Shown: positions 27,927 to 37,468, numbered from the stretch's first letter. The stretch: 64,000 nt of DNA from JAKAVN01 sp963796565 (GCA_963796565.1 CAWCMA010000006.1:1-64000); one strand, 5' to 3'. Made by a program: numbers and translations. The notes: generated by a model from the letters alone, not told the origin.

Positions 27927-29255
27927 CTATTCAATCTCGGTCGCCATCCGGTTCGAACTTCCGGGAAACGCCCAGGCGAACAGCCCGGTAGCTATTGCAA
28001 ACACGGAGGCGAGTGAGATTCCGCCGCTCAACCCGTAACGCTCGGCGATCAGCGCCACCAGCACCGGGGTGAGAAACTGCGTGCCGCGGGCGAGGTTGTA
28101 CGCCCCGCCCATCGCGGTGTTGCGCACAGCGGTCGGAAAGAGTTCGGTGAACAGCGGCCCGTAACCGCCGAACATCCCAGCGCCGAAACCGGTCACGAAC
28201 ATCGCCCAGTTGATGAAAACTCCGGATTCGCTGGTCGCGCCCCAAAAGCGCGTGATCGCGAGTAGTCCGGCGGCCATCACGAACGAGAAGAGCGTAAAGG
28301 AAGCGCGCCGTCCGATGAGGTCGGCGATATAGCCAAAGGCTAGCTGGCCAATCAGGATTCCGAAGTAGGCGATCGCGACGATTGCCGCGCTCGAGCCGAC
28401 CGAGATTCCGCGCTGCTCTTCGAAGTAGGTCGGAAGCCATGAGAAAGCGATCCAGAACGCCGACATGTCGAGCGTGCAAAGAATGGTCGAGCGCAGAAAG
28501 TCGAAGCGATGCGGGCCGGTCACGAGGGAGCGGATCGGCTCGATGATCGCTTTGGGCGATGGCAGGATCAGCGGACGGCCTTTGCGGACCTCGGGATGGC
28601 GTTCCAGCCAGACGTCCGATTCGGGCAGCGCTCGCCGTACAAAGGCGGAAAGGATCGCGGGCAGGGCGGAGACGATGAAGCATAGGCGCCAGCCGATCCT
28701 TGGCTCGAAAAACCCGCCCACCGCGGCCGCCATCAGGCATCCAATCGCCCCGCCGGTCTGCATAAACGAGGCATAACGGCCTCGAAAGCGCGGCGGAAAC
28801 GTCTCACCGATATAGGTATGCCCGGTCGCCCATTCGCCGCCCACGCCCAGGCCGGTGATCACGCGAAAGATGATTAGGCTGCCCAGGCCTCCCGTGAGGC
28901 CGCTCAGCAGCGTGCCGAAGCTGTACGTCACGATCGTCCATTCGAGCACCCGCCGACGCCCATAAAGATCGGCAAGCGAGCCGAAGACGATGCCCCCGAC
29001 GGCGCTGGCGGCGAGCGAGGCGCCCAGCGCGTACGAGAGATCGAGCTTGGTGAGACCGAAGCTGGTGCCGATCGGACGGATCAGGAAGGTAAAGAGGATC
29101 AGGTCATAGATATCGAAAACCCATCCTGCCCAGCAGAGCGCCAGAATCTTGTAGTGCTGTCTGGTAGGGCGAGGCTCGTCGGCGAGAAGGTGATGCGGCA
29201 GAGGCTGCCGGCGCGGTTTTCGGACAGCGAGTTTGGTGCGCATACGGCCTGACAT
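27927..29255 (-). CDS. MFS transporter
   Basis: A 442-residue major facilitator with about 12 hydrophobic segments. The loop-2 motif GSLADLYGRRRVLEWT and the segment GLGVGGEWATGHTYIGETFPPRFRGRYASFMQTGG fit the sugar/aromatic-acid/metabolite:H+ symporter branch (AAHS or sialate type). ATG 29255 is used; ATG 29243 (MRTKLAV) is equally possible. It ends only 49 bases from the convergent amidase gene and may import the substrate of the amidohydrolase-amidase pair. Confidence 0.88.
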   Translation of the reverse strand: MSGRMRTKLAVRKPRRQPLPHHLLADEPRPTRQHYKILALCWAGWVFDIYDLILFTFLIRPIGTSFGLTKLDLSYALGASLAASAVGGIVFGSLADLYGRRRVLEWTIVTYSFGTLLSGLTGGLGSLIIFRVITGLGVGGEWATGHTYIGETFPPRFRGRYASFMQTGGAIGCLMAAAVGGFFEPRIGWRLCFIVSALPAILSAFVRRALPESDVWLERHPEVRKGRPLILPSPKAIIEPIRSLVTGPHRFDFLRSTILCTLDMSAFWIAFSWLPTYFEEQRGISVGSSAAIVAIAYFGILIGQLAFGYIADLIGRRASFTLFSFVMAAGLLAITRFWGATSESGVFINWAMFVTGFGAGMFGGYGPLFTELFPTAVRNTAMGGAYNLARGTQFLTPVLVALIAERYGLSGGISLASVFAIATGLFAWAFPGSSNRMATEIE

Positions 29256-29330
29256 CGATAGGTCCCCGATTCGCTGAAAGCAGCACTACGTCCGTAACGG
29301 AGGCCCAGCGATCATGCCTGCCTCCGCACG

Positions 29331-29562
29331 ACGGTACGAGTTGCTTTTAGCACCATTGTCTTACAGTTTTCTGTGCAAGCGTGCTTCTGTAGATTATTTG
29401 ACACTGATTCAGCATAACGGTACTTAAATCCGTATGTAGCATACTTACGCGCCCGATTCATCGAAATGCTAGCCCGAGCGTGCTGTACGAACCCTCGAAA
29501 GAGGTAGCAGGCTGATGGAAGCCCAACAGGCGAGGAATATCAACGGACAGCCACAACTCGAC
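29331..29562 (+). repeat. imperfect direct repeat, copy A (promoter, leader and first codons)
   Basis: About 232 bases resembling 37240-37468. The match is ungapped (offset 7909) from 29331 to beyond the -10 box and shifts by a net three bases before the start codon. Shared strings include GACGGTACGAGT, TAGCACCAT, ATTATTTGACACTGAT, GAGGTAGCAGGC and GGACAGCCACAACTCGA, the last inside the coding sequence. Similarity fades after about codon 16. Confidence 0.85.
29398..29426 (+). promoter_or_regulatory. sigma-70-type promoter of the MFS-PlsC fusion gene
   Basis: TTGACA (29398-29403) and TACTTA (29421-29426) with a 17-base spacer. The spacer holds CTGATTCAG, a 9-bp palindrome around one central base. 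The same boxes with the same spacing occur at 37307-37335. The start codon is 89 bases beyond the -10 box, leaving room for a leader RNA. Confidence 0.65.
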
Positions 29563-32500
29563 GTCGATAACCCATTGCGAGACGGGAAAACGGGGCCCTC
29601 TCGCGAGGCGAGGCCAGCCGGCGACACAGCATCCGCCCATCACGCGGCGGTCAACGTGAAAATCACGTCGCCGCGATTCCTTGCTTTTCTGCTCGCGCAA
29701 TCTCTGGGCGCCGTAAACGACAGTGCGTTCAAGATGGCTTTGGTCCTGTTCGTCATCTCGATCGTCAGCGACGAGACACACCAGGTGCGCTACTCGAGTA
29801 TCGCGACGGCGCTGGTCCCGATTCCGTTTCTGCTGTTTTCGACGAACGCCGGATATCTGGCCGACCGCTTCTCAAAGCATCGGGTTTTGCTATGGACCAA
29901 GATGCCGGAGATTGCCGCGATGGCGCTCGCGGCGGTCGGGTTCTATCTGCACAACATCCCGTTTTTGTTTTTTGTTTTGTTTTTCGCCTCGACGCAGAGC
30001 GCTTTCCTCTCGCCTGCGAAATTCGGAATTTTGCCCGAGATTTTTGGCGATGCGGATATCTCCGCCGCCAACGGCATCCTCGAACTGACCACCGACCTCG
30101 CAACCCTGGTCGGTTCGATGCTGGGCGTATATCTCTACAGCCTGTTCGCCTCGAATCTCGCCAACGCTGGCCTGGTCTTCCTGGCGATCGCCTGCGTCGG
30201 TACGATCGCGATTTTGTTCGTTCCGCGCGCGCCTTCCGGCAATCCACAGGCGGAGTTCGTATGGAACGTCTTCAACTCCTTCGAACGCGACTACGCCGAG
30301 GTGCGCTACAACCCTACGCTTTACTACACGGTGATCGGCCTCACCTGGTTCGGGTTTCTCAGCTCGTTCCTGGTGACTGCGACTCCCGTGTTTGGGAGAA
30401 GCGAACTGGGTCTGAACGGATCGCACGTGGGCCTGCTATTCGCGCTGCTTTCGATCGGAGTCGGACTTGGCTCGGTCATCGCCGGACGCCTGTCACACAA
30501 TCACGTCGAGATTGGTCTAGTACCGATCGGAAGCGTGGGGATCACGATTTTCTCCCTACTGCTCGCGGGGTCTGGTGCGGGGCATACGATCCCGATTCTC
30601 GGACTGCCGCTGGGCACCAGTATGGACCTGATGCTGATCGGTCTCTTCGCCGGACTTTTTTACATACCCCTCAATTCGATGCTTCAGCAGCGAGCGCCGG
30701 TCGGGATGAAAGGGCGCCTGATCGCTTTTTCCAACGTCTTCCGCTACAGCGCAGTGCTGCTGGCCGCCGGAGTGCCCTGGTTACTCTCCAGCGGCTTCGG
30801 AATGAGCATCCGGCAGCAGTTTCTGTTGGTCGCAATACTGACGCTCGGCGGCTCCGTTTACGTCGTGCGCAAGCTGCCGGATTTTCTGGCGCGACTCATC
30901 TTCTGGGCTTTGACCAACACCATCTATCGAATTCGCACCGTCGGTGAGGAGAACCAGCCCAAGGCAGGAGCGCTGCTGGTCGCCAATCACGTGTCGATGA
31001 TCGACGGATTCCTCATCAGCGCGTCGACCAGTCGGATGGTGCGCTACCTCGCCTATCGCCAATACTACGAGTTGAAGTGGATCAATTGGTTTTTTCGCGT
31101 GGGCCATACGATTCCGGTCAGCGCCGACGATTCGAAGGAACAAATCGAAGAAGCGCTCGAACGCGCGCGGGACGAGATTCGGCGCGGACACGTGGTATGC
31201 ATCTTCGCCGAAGGTACCATGACGCGCACCGGCAACCTACTCAAATTCCGGCGCGGATTCGAGCGGATTGCCGCGGGCGTCAATTGTCCCATCATCCCGG
31301 TTTACCTCGACGGCGTGTGGGGGAGCATCTTCAGCTACGAGCGCGGGCGCTTCGTGTTCAAAAGACCAAAGCGCCTGCTGGAACCGATTACGGTGGTTTA
31401 TGGCAAACCACTGCCTTCGACCACCAAGGCTGACGAGGTGCGCCAGGCGGTGCAGGATCTCTCGACCGGGACCTTCGCGCATAACAAGGATCATCAGAGG
31501 CCGCTCCACATCACATTCATTCGGCGCGCGAAGCGGCGCTGGCGCGCGACGCTGGCGACCGACGCGGACGGCTCGAGTATCAGTTTTGGCGCCGCGCTGA
31601 TCCGCGCGATTGCACTCAGCCAGGCGCTCCGGAATCGCGGCGACAAGCTCGGGGCGAGAGTCGGAATTCTCATGCCGCCCGGCATCGACGCTATGCTGGC
31701 GAATTTCGCGGTGCTAATCGCGGGCCATATCCCGGTCAATATCGATGCGGTCGATGTTTCGCACTCGGCCGTCTCTCGCGCGCAACTGACCACGGTTGTG
31801 ACTACGCGCGAATGCGGCCGGATGCTGGACTCGGCCGAGAAATTAGCGCCCGCGGCGGTGAAGTTTTTTGAAGACGCCGAAGCGGCGACCGGCGCGGCGC
31901 GGCGCAACCGAATCGGCATCATTTGCCGACTGATGCCCGTGCGGTCGATCGCGCGGCTCTTCGTTCGTGGCAACACGAACGACGTCGATCAGGTCGCGAC
32001 GATTCTTTTTTCGTACCGCGCCGATGCTCCCGATGCGCCGCGCGGCGTCATGCTGACGCATCACAACCTGCTGTCCAATCTGGAATCGCTGCGGCAGATT
32101 TTTCACGTATCGCTCGAGGACTGCATCCTCGGGTTGATTCCGTTTTCCAACTCGATGAGCTTAGCGAGCACCCTGCTGCTGCCGGCGCTGGCGGGGGCGC
32201 GCGTCGCGTTCGGCGCGGAATTCCTCGGCCAGCCTGCGCTCGGCGCATTCTGCCGCGCCAATCACGTCTCGCTGATTCCGGCCAGCCCCGCGATGCTCGT
32301 CTCGATACTCGATACCGTGGAAGCGGCGGACCTGTCGCACCTGCGGCAGGTCGCCGTCGGTGGCGGCGAGCTCGAGGATGAAGTCCGCGCGAGGTTTATC
32401 GACAAGTTCGGCATCGAACCGCTGCAGGGCTACGGCTGCCCCGAGTGCGCGCCGCTTATTTCGCTCAACGTCCCCGACTATGACAAGGACGGGCTGCGCC

Positions 32501-32772
32501 AGCCCGGGATGCGGCGCGGCTCTGTCGGGCATCCGGTTCCGGGAGTTTCGGTGCGCATCGTCGATCCATCTAGCGGCGCACCGGTAGCGCGGGGCGTCGA
32601 AGGGATGCTTTTGGTTAGCGGACCGAACCTGATGAAAGGCTACGTCGAAGGGCCCGAGCTCACGCGCCAGGTGATGAAGGACGGATGGTACGTCACCGGC
32701 GATCGCGCGCGTGTCGACGGCGACGGGTTTCTAACCATCGCGCGCCCCCAAACGCCTCCGCCCCCAGCCTAG
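29515..32772 (+). CDS. MFS - PlsC acyltransferase - acyl-ACP ligase-like fusion (LplT-Aas-like), ligase part degenerate
   Basis: A 1085-residue fusion, start supported by GAGGT 9 bases upstream. Residues about 40-440 form an MFS transporter of the lysophospholipid type (SLGAVNDSAFKMALVLF). Residues about 475-620 are a PlsC acyltransferase with NHVSMID (H492, D497) and FAEGTMTRTG. Residues about 660-1085 are an acyl-adenylate-forming domain, but the P-loop that should read like YTSGSTGxPKG is SYRADAPDAPRG (from S833), and the protein stops right after the TGD motif, losing the C-terminal subdomain with the catalytic Lys. Flipping and reacylation of lysophospholipid is the family role; here ligase activity is doubtful. 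The first 16 residues are shared with the diiron protein at 37421. Confidence 0.85.
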   Translation: MEAQQARNINGQPQLDVDNPLRDGKTGPSREARPAGDTASAHHAAVNVKITSPRFLAFLLAQSLGAVNDSAFKMALVLFVISIVSDETHQVRYSSIATALVPIPFLLFSTNAGYLADRFSKHRVLLWTKMPEIAAMALAAVGFYLHNIPFLFFVLFFASTQSAFLSPAKFGILPEIFGDADISAANGILELTTDLATLVGSMLGVYLYSLFASNLANAGLVFLAIACVGTIAILFVPRAPSGNPQAEFVWNVFNSFERDYAEVRYNPTLYYTVIGLTWFGFLSSFLVTATPVFGRSELGLNGSHVGLLFALLSIGVGLGSVIAGRLSHNHVEIGLVPIGSVGITIFSLLLAGSGAGHTIPILGLPLGTSMDLMLIGLFAGLFYIPLNSMLQQRAPVGMKGRLIAFSNVFRYSAVLLAAGVPWLLSSGFGMSIRQQFLLVAILTLGGSVYVVRKLPDFLARLIFWALTNTIYRIRTVGEENQPKAGALLVANHVSMIDGFLISASTSRMVRYLAYRQYYELKWINWFFRVGHTIPVSADDSKEQIEEALERARDEIRRGHVVCIFAEGTMTRTGNLLKFRRGFERIAAGVNCPIIPVYLDGVWGSIFSYERGRFVFKRPKRLLEPITVVYGKPLPSTTKADEVRQAVQDLSTGTFAHNKDHQRPLHITFIRRAKRRWRATLATDADGSSISFGAALIRAIALSQALRNRGDKLGARVGILMPPGIDAMLANFAVLIAGHIPVNIDAVDVSHSAVSRAQLTTVVTTRECGRMLDSAEKLAPAAVKFFEDAEAATGAARRNRIGIICRLMPVRSIARLFVRGNTNDVDQVATILFSYRADAPDAPRGVMLTHHNLLSNLESLRQIFHVSLEDCILGLIPFSNSMSLASTLLLPALAGARVAFGAEFLGQPALGAFCRANHVSLIPASPAMLVSILDTVEAADLSHLRQVAVGGGELEDEVRARFIDKFGIEPLQGYGCPECAPLISLNVPDYDKDGLRQPGMRRGSVGHPVPGVSVRIVDPSSGAPVARGVEGMLLVSGPNLMKGYVEGPELTRQVMKDGWYVTGDRARVDGDGFLTIARPQTPPPPA

Positions 32773-32823
32773 TGTGGCGTCCCGCACCTTGATGGACGCG
32801 GGTTTCCCGCTATAGCCGGCCTT

Positions 32824-32840
32824 CGCGTTTGAAAAACGCG
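32824..32840 (+). terminator. short hairpin after the fusion gene
   Basis: CGCGTTT (32824-32830) and AAACGCG (32834-32840) form a 7-bp stem around GAA. A second hairpin, CCCGG-AAGGA-CCGGG, lies at 32880-32894 just before the methyltransferase gene. Neither is followed by a T-run, so either could be a terminator or a leader structure. Confidence 0.25.
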
Positions 32841-32920
32841 CGTCCCCAGTGCTAATCCCATTCAGCATTAGAAATTAGGCCCGGAAGGACCGGGTGCCAA
32901 CGTAGGGGATGGTAACAACG

Positions 32921-33748
32921 ATGAGCGTCGAACAGAGCATTGCGCAGCACTATACTCACGGGGCGCTCGAGCGGACGATCCTCGACGCGTTGTCCGCCGG
33001 GGGCAAAGATCTCGATCGTCTTAGCCCTTCCGATCTTGCCCCAGTCGACGAGTTTCACATCGGCGGACGGCAGGCGACGATCGATTTCGCCGAGCAGTTG
33101 GACGTGCGGCCCGGCATGCGCCTGCTCGACATCGGTTCCGGTCTTGGCGGCGCGTCGCGCTATTTCGCGCAGAACCACGAGTGTCGGGTTACGGGCGTCG
33201 ACCTGACGGAAGAATATGTCCGGGTGGCCGAGGCGCTAGCGCGGCGAGTCGGTCTTGGCGCGGTTGTCTCATACAAACAAGGCAGTGCCCTGTCGTTCCC
33301 CTTCGCGTCCGGAGCGTTCGACGGGGCGTACATGCTTCATGTCGGTATGAACATCGAGGACAAAGCCCGGCTGTTCGCCGAGGTCCGCAGAGTTCTGGTC
33401 CCCAAGGGCGTGTTTGGTATCTACGATGTGATGCGCGAGGGCGACGGTGCGTTGACCTATCCCGTGCCGTGGGCGTCGAGTGCCGAAACCAGCTTTGTCG
33501 CAACCGCAGCCGACTACCGCCACGCGCTCGCGGCCACGGGTTTCGAGATTTTGAAGGAGCGCAGCCGCAGAGATTTCGCGGTCGCGTTTTTCCAGCGAAT
33601 GCGCGACCAGGCCGCGCAGGGCGGTTCGCCTCCCGCCGGGCTGCACATCCTCATGGGAGCGGACGCGCCCCGGAAAATCGCAAACATGATCGGCAACCTC
33701 GAACAGGGATTGATCGCGCCAGCCGAGGTCGTCTGCCGTTCCATCTAG
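32921..33748 (+). CDS. SAM-dependent methyltransferase (class I)
   Basis: A 275-residue Rossmann methyltransferase. Motif I is LLDIGSGLGGASRYFA, followed by VTGVDLTEEYVRVAEALA and the post-motif FDGAYMLHVGMNIEDKARLFAEVRRVLVPKG. The N-terminal half resembles sarcosine/dimethylglycine or cyclopropane-fatty-acid-type enzymes that act on small or lipid substrates. ATG 32921 (MSVEQ) is chosen over ATG 32909 because AGGGG sits at a usable distance only for the former. Lying between the acyltransferase fusion and the P450, it may methylate a lipid or head group; substrate unknown. Confidence 0.82.
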   Translation: MSVEQSIAQHYTHGALERTILDALSAGGKDLDRLSPSDLAPVDEFHIGGRQATIDFAEQLDVRPGMRLLDIGSGLGGASRYFAQNHECRVTGVDLTEEYVRVAEALARRVGLGAVVSYKQGSALSFPFASGAFDGAYMLHVGMNIEDKARLFAEVRRVLVPKGVFGIYDVMREGDGALTYPVPWASSAETSFVATAADYRHALAATGFEILKERSRRDFAVAFFQRMRDQAAQGGSPPAGLHILMGADAPRKIANMIGNLEQGLIAPAEVVCRSI

Positions 33749-33766
33749 GTTCGCCCGCAGCGCCGC

Positions 33767-33780
33767 ACCCGGTGCCGGGT
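33767..33780. terminator. small hairpin between convergent genes
   Basis: ACCCGG (33767-33772) and CCGGGT (33775-33780) pair around TG in the 96-base gap between the convergent methyltransferase and P450 genes. It is a plausible two-sided terminator but has no T-run. Confidence 0.25.
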
Positions 33781-33844
33781 CGGTTCGCTCGGCGGCACTG
33801 GTCGCCGTATCGAGGGAAGTGAGTTTTCGGGGCGGCGGGTTCGC

Positions 33845-36800
33845 TCAGGTGGCCGACCAGACATCGACGAGGTAACGGCGTTCGGCGGTCATCTGATTGA
33901 TCCAGCGTTCGGATTGCTGCGCGCTGGCACCGGTCTTCGCGCCGTGGATTGCGGCGAAAGCCTGTCTCACGCCGGGGGCCATGCCGCTGGCGTCCCCGCA
34001 GACATAGACCACGGAGCCCGCTTCGATCAGCTTCCAGACGGCGTTCTGATGCTCGCGGATACAGTCCTGAACGTAGACTTTGCGATCGGGATCGAGCCGC
34101 GAAAAGGCATGGACCAATTCGGTGACGCCCTGATCGGCAAACCCGCGCAACTCGTCCGCATAGATAAAGTCCTGATCGGGGCGGCGGCATCCGAAGAACA
34201 GCATCGAGGGCCCGACGCTCGCCCCCGTGGCCTTCTGCGCGGAGCGTTCCTGCAGAAAGCCGCGGAAGGGCGCGATGCCGGCGCCGGGGCCGATCATGAT
34301 CATTGGCACGGACGGATCGGCCGGCGGCCTGAAGGCCGAACCCGTATCCTTGACGAATGCCCGCGCGTCATTACCCACTTCGAGCGCGCTCAGATAGTTG
34401 GAGCATACGCCGCGATAGATACCGCGGCCGGACCGCGCCGGCCCCTCGACTATCGCGACCGTAAGACTCAGTCGGCTCGATTCAATCAGCGGTGAAGACG
34501 AAATGGAGTAATAGCGCGGCGCGAGCGGCGGCATCATTTCGAGGAAGACGCTGAATGGAAGCGCGCAGGCGGGGCATCGCTCGAGCAGATCGATTACCGC
34601 GACGCGCTTGGCCAGTACCTCGGCCTTGTAGGCGTCGCCGGCCATCAGCGCTCCGAGCCGCGCCTTCTCCGGCGGGCATTCCGTGTAGCCGGACAGCACC
34701 TCAATCTGAGCGCGGGTCGCGGCGTCCTGCAATTCGAGGTAATCGCTCAACAGCGTGAACACCGAGACCGTCTGGTCAACCGGCAGAACGGTTTTGCGGC
34801 TAGTGGTCTTGCGCAGCTTGACGTAGGCGTCACCCTCGAAGCCGAAGCGGCGGGCGACGCGGCGAACCAGGTCGCCGCTATTGCGCGGCACCACGCCGAG
34901 ATGATCGCCGGCGCGATAGCTCAGACCTTCAGGCAAGGCGAATTCGAGATGGCGCGTCGACCGTTCAGAAGGAAACGGACCGTCCTTGATCTGCAGTTCG
35001 CGATTGACCAACAGGCGCATCGGCTTGGCGCCAACCGCCTCCGCAATCGAATGGACGTCGCTATCAGGGGCGACCATTTCAACCGTATACAGCGGCGCGC
35101 GTTCGGCAACGCCGCTTACGTTGAGATCCAGTTTCAAGGCCGCGCCGACTGCATTCCACAGTGGCTGATACCAGGCCTGAAATTGGCCGTCGAAATCGTC
35201 GCGCGCATCGCCTTCGCCCCGCGGATGGATTCGCCGGGCGCCATGCATCTCAATTTGCGCGTCGACCAGGCGCGGAACCGCCTGGTAAGTCGCGGCCCAA
35301 TCGCGATTGCCACAGCCGAAAACGCTATAGCTCACACCTTTGAGCGCGTCGGCTGCGAGCGAGGATTCGGTGAGCCACTCGCAGAACTTCGCGGCATTGT
35401 CCGGCGGATTGGCGTTGTAGGACGCAGTGACGACGATGACGGCGCCGCCGGAAGGCAGGTTGCCGACGTAATCGTCGAGTGGCGCCAGGTTGGCCGCGAA
35501 GCCATACGATTCGCCGTCTTGCGCGATACGCCCGGCTACTTCTTCGGCCGTGCCGAGATTCGAGCCGTACAGAACCAGCAGCGGCGTGCCGTGGCGCGCA
35601 ACGATCGGATGCGCCACCGCCGTCCGATCGTCCGCGTCGTCATGATGCGCCAGGCCGTTCGCGGATGCGGCCGCGGGCTGATGTTGTTGCGCGATGGCCG
35701 GGCGATCGTTGCGCGGCTTCACCCTGATTCGCAACCCGTCGGGCTTGAGCGTAAGCGTCTCCTTGATCTTCAGCTTGTAGCGGGTGTGGTCGATAAGCTT
35801 GAAGCGATGCAGCACCATCCCGAGCACCAGCGCCGCTTCCTGCATCGCAAATTGCCGTCCGATACATGCGCGCGGGCCGTTGCCGAACGGCATCCAGGCA
35901 CTAGGCGGGCGATCGCGTTCGGCCTCGGGCGTGAAGTTGTCGGGATCGAACGCCTCAGCGCGCTCGCCCCACACGGCGCGGTCGCGATGGAGCGCCGGCA
36001 ACAGAATCCTTACCTGGCAGTCCGGCTTAATCAGATACTTGCCACCGATTACCGTCTCTTCGTAAGGATGGACTGAGAAAGCCGGTGCGGTCGGCCATAG
36101 CCGCAGAGTTTCCTTGAGGATCTGGGTGATATAGCTGAGATGATTGACCTGCGCGAAAGCCGGCTTATACGACGGATCGGGGCCAAAGACGCGATCGACT
36201 TCCGCATAGGCGCGTGCCAGCACTTCCGGATGATTGATCAGCGCGTTGATGGCGAACGAGAGCAGGCCACTAGTGGTCTCATGGCCCGCGATTAGGAAAG
36301 TGATGATCTGATAGCGGATATTGAGATCGTCGAGCCGCTCGCCGGTCTTGCGATCGATGCCGGAGAGCATCGAATTGAGCAGGTCGGGCTTGTCGAGGGC
36401 ATCATCGTCCATGCGGCGCTCGCGGATGATGCGGTCGACCATGCCGTTCAGGTGTTCGATATCGGCCTGGTATGCGGCGTCCTGCTGGCGGCGGATAAAA
36501 TGTTCGAACGGCAGCCGCCAGAATTGCGCCATCGCGGTGCTCAGAGCATTGACCATCGCGCGCACGAACGGATGGTAACTTTCGCGATAGAAGGAATTGA
36601 AGCGGTAATCGAAGCCGCATGCGCCGATCGTATCGAGCGTCAAGGAGGTCATGTCGCGAGCGACGTCGACTTCATCGTCGGGGTTGAGCCGGGCCCACTT
36701 GTCGACGAGCTGGCCCGCTATATCGAGCATCATCGAGTGATAGGATTGTATTGCGCGCTGGCTGAAGTTCGGCAGTAGGATATTGTGCGCCTTGGACCAA

Positions 36801-37096
36801 TCGGGGTCGGCCGTATCTGCCGTGACCAGGCCGTTGCCGCCAAAGGCGCGGACCTTGAGCAGGGCGCCCTCGACGATTTTGCCGAAGCGTGCCTGGTCGC
36901 ACAGCTCGCTGGCCATGCTGGCACCGGAGACCACGACCATCACCTGGCCGCGCAGCTTAAGCTGATAAATCGGTCCGTATTGCTTGGCCAGCCGGACGAG
37001 CCCTTGAATCGGCGCCTTGCGGTCGATCGCAAGCAGATTGCCGAGCAAGGGTGTCTCAGGCGGTTGCGGTATCGGAGCAAGCTCTTGCTGCGTCAT
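33845..37096 (-). CDS. self-sufficient cytochrome P450-NADPH reductase fusion (CYP102/P450 BM3-like)
   Basis: A 1083-residue fusion close in length to P450 BM3. ATG 37096 follows GGAG by 10 bases; a GTG at 37174 would add 26 residues. The P450 part (about 1-465) has the I-helix AGHETTSG, ETLRLWP and the heme loop PFGNGPRACIGRQF with C411. A linker follows, then a flavodoxin domain from LLVLYGSNLGTAEE near 502, and an FAD/NADPH domain with RYYSISSSPL, GPGAGIAPFRGFLQER and the C-terminal DVWSAT. Such enzymes hydroxylate fatty acids near the methyl end using NADPH and O2 in the cytosol. It is divergent from the diiron protein gene, sharing a 324-base upstream region. Confidence 0.95.
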   Translation of the reverse strand: MTQQELAPIPQPPETPLLGNLLAIDRKAPIQGLVRLAKQYGPIYQLKLRGQVMVVVSGASMASELCDQARFGKIVEGALLKVRAFGGNGLVTADTADPDWSKAHNILLPNFSQRAIQSYHSMMLDIAGQLVDKWARLNPDDEVDVARDMTSLTLDTIGACGFDYRFNSFYRESYHPFVRAMVNALSTAMAQFWRLPFEHFIRRQQDAAYQADIEHLNGMVDRIIRERRMDDDALDKPDLLNSMLSGIDRKTGERLDDLNIRYQIITFLIAGHETTSGLLSFAINALINHPEVLARAYAEVDRVFGPDPSYKPAFAQVNHLSYITQILKETLRLWPTAPAFSVHPYEETVIGGKYLIKPDCQVRILLPALHRDRAVWGERAEAFDPDNFTPEAERDRPPSAWMPFGNGPRACIGRQFAMQEAALVLGMVLHRFKLIDHTRYKLKIKETLTLKPDGLRIRVKPRNDRPAIAQQHQPAAASANGLAHHDDADDRTAVAHPIVARHGTPLLVLYGSNLGTAEEVAGRIAQDGESYGFAANLAPLDDYVGNLPSGGAVIVVTASYNANPPDNAAKFCEWLTESSLAADALKGVSYSVFGCGNRDWAATYQAVPRLVDAQIEMHGARRIHPRGEGDARDDFDGQFQAWYQPLWNAVGAALKLDLNVSGVAERAPLYTVEMVAPDSDVHSIAEAVGAKPMRLLVNRELQIKDGPFPSERSTRHLEFALPEGLSYRAGDHLGVVPRNSGDLVRRVARRFGFEGDAYVKLRKTTSRKTVLPVDQTVSVFTLLSDYLELQDAATRAQIEVLSGYTECPPEKARLGALMAGDAYKAEVLAKRVAVIDLLERCPACALPFSVFLEMMPPLAPRYYSISSSPLIESSRLSLTVAIVEGPARSGRGIYRGVCSNYLSALEVGNDARAFVKDTGSAFRPPADPSVPMIMIGPGAGIAPFRGFLQERSAQKATGASVGPSMLFFGCRRPDQDFIYADELRGFADQGVTELVHAFSRLDPDRKVYVQDCIREHQNAVWKLIEAGSVVYVCGDASGMAPGVRQAFAAIHGAKTGASAQQSERWINQMTAERRYLVDVWSAT

Positions 37097-37239
37097 ATCA
37101 AGCCGTCTCCATATCGCCATGATCGGAACGGCGGACCATGAAACCCGGGATTCGTTAGAGCAGACGAGCGGCACCAGTTTCTTTCATTGACGGAACATTG
37201 CCTCCCATTCGTGCCAGGCGTTCGGCCGGCATACGCGAG

Positions 37240-37468
37240 ACGGTACGAGTCGCTAATAGCACCATCGTATTATGTTCTTTTGCATCTGAATACTTCGATA
37301 AATTATTTGACACTGATACAGCACAACGATAATTAAGTCCATATGTGCATGCTTACGACGTGCAACTCCATCGAGACGCCGATCCGAGCGAGCCTTACGA
37401 ACCCGGAGAGGTAGCAGGCGATGGGAACCCGACAGGCCGGGAGAATTGACGGACAGCCACAACTCGAT
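37240..37468 (+). repeat. imperfect direct repeat, copy B (promoter, leader and first codons)
   Basis: About 229 bases matching 29331-29562; it occupies most of the 324-base gap between the divergent P450 and diiron genes. The leader, GAGGTAGCAGGC ribosome-binding site and codons for GQPQLD are shared with copy A. The other part of the gap, 37097-37239, shows no further feature beyond space for the P450 promoter on the minus strand. Confidence 0.85.
37307..37335 (+). promoter_or_regulatory. sigma-70-type promoter of the diiron protein gene
   Basis: TTGACA (37307-37312), a 17-base spacer and TAATTA (37330-37335). The spacer contains CTGATACAG at the position where copy A has CTGATTCAG. Conservation of both boxes and the exact spacing in the two repeat copies supports function. 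Confidence 0.7.

Noticed and set aside
26723..27934. 403-codon minus-strand frame over the amidase gene
   Set aside because: The opposite frame carries a complete amidase triad; this one is an Arg-rich mirror.
34901..36076. 391-codon plus-strand frame opposite the P450 fusion
   Set aside because: Arg-rich antisense of a well-conserved P450; no motif.
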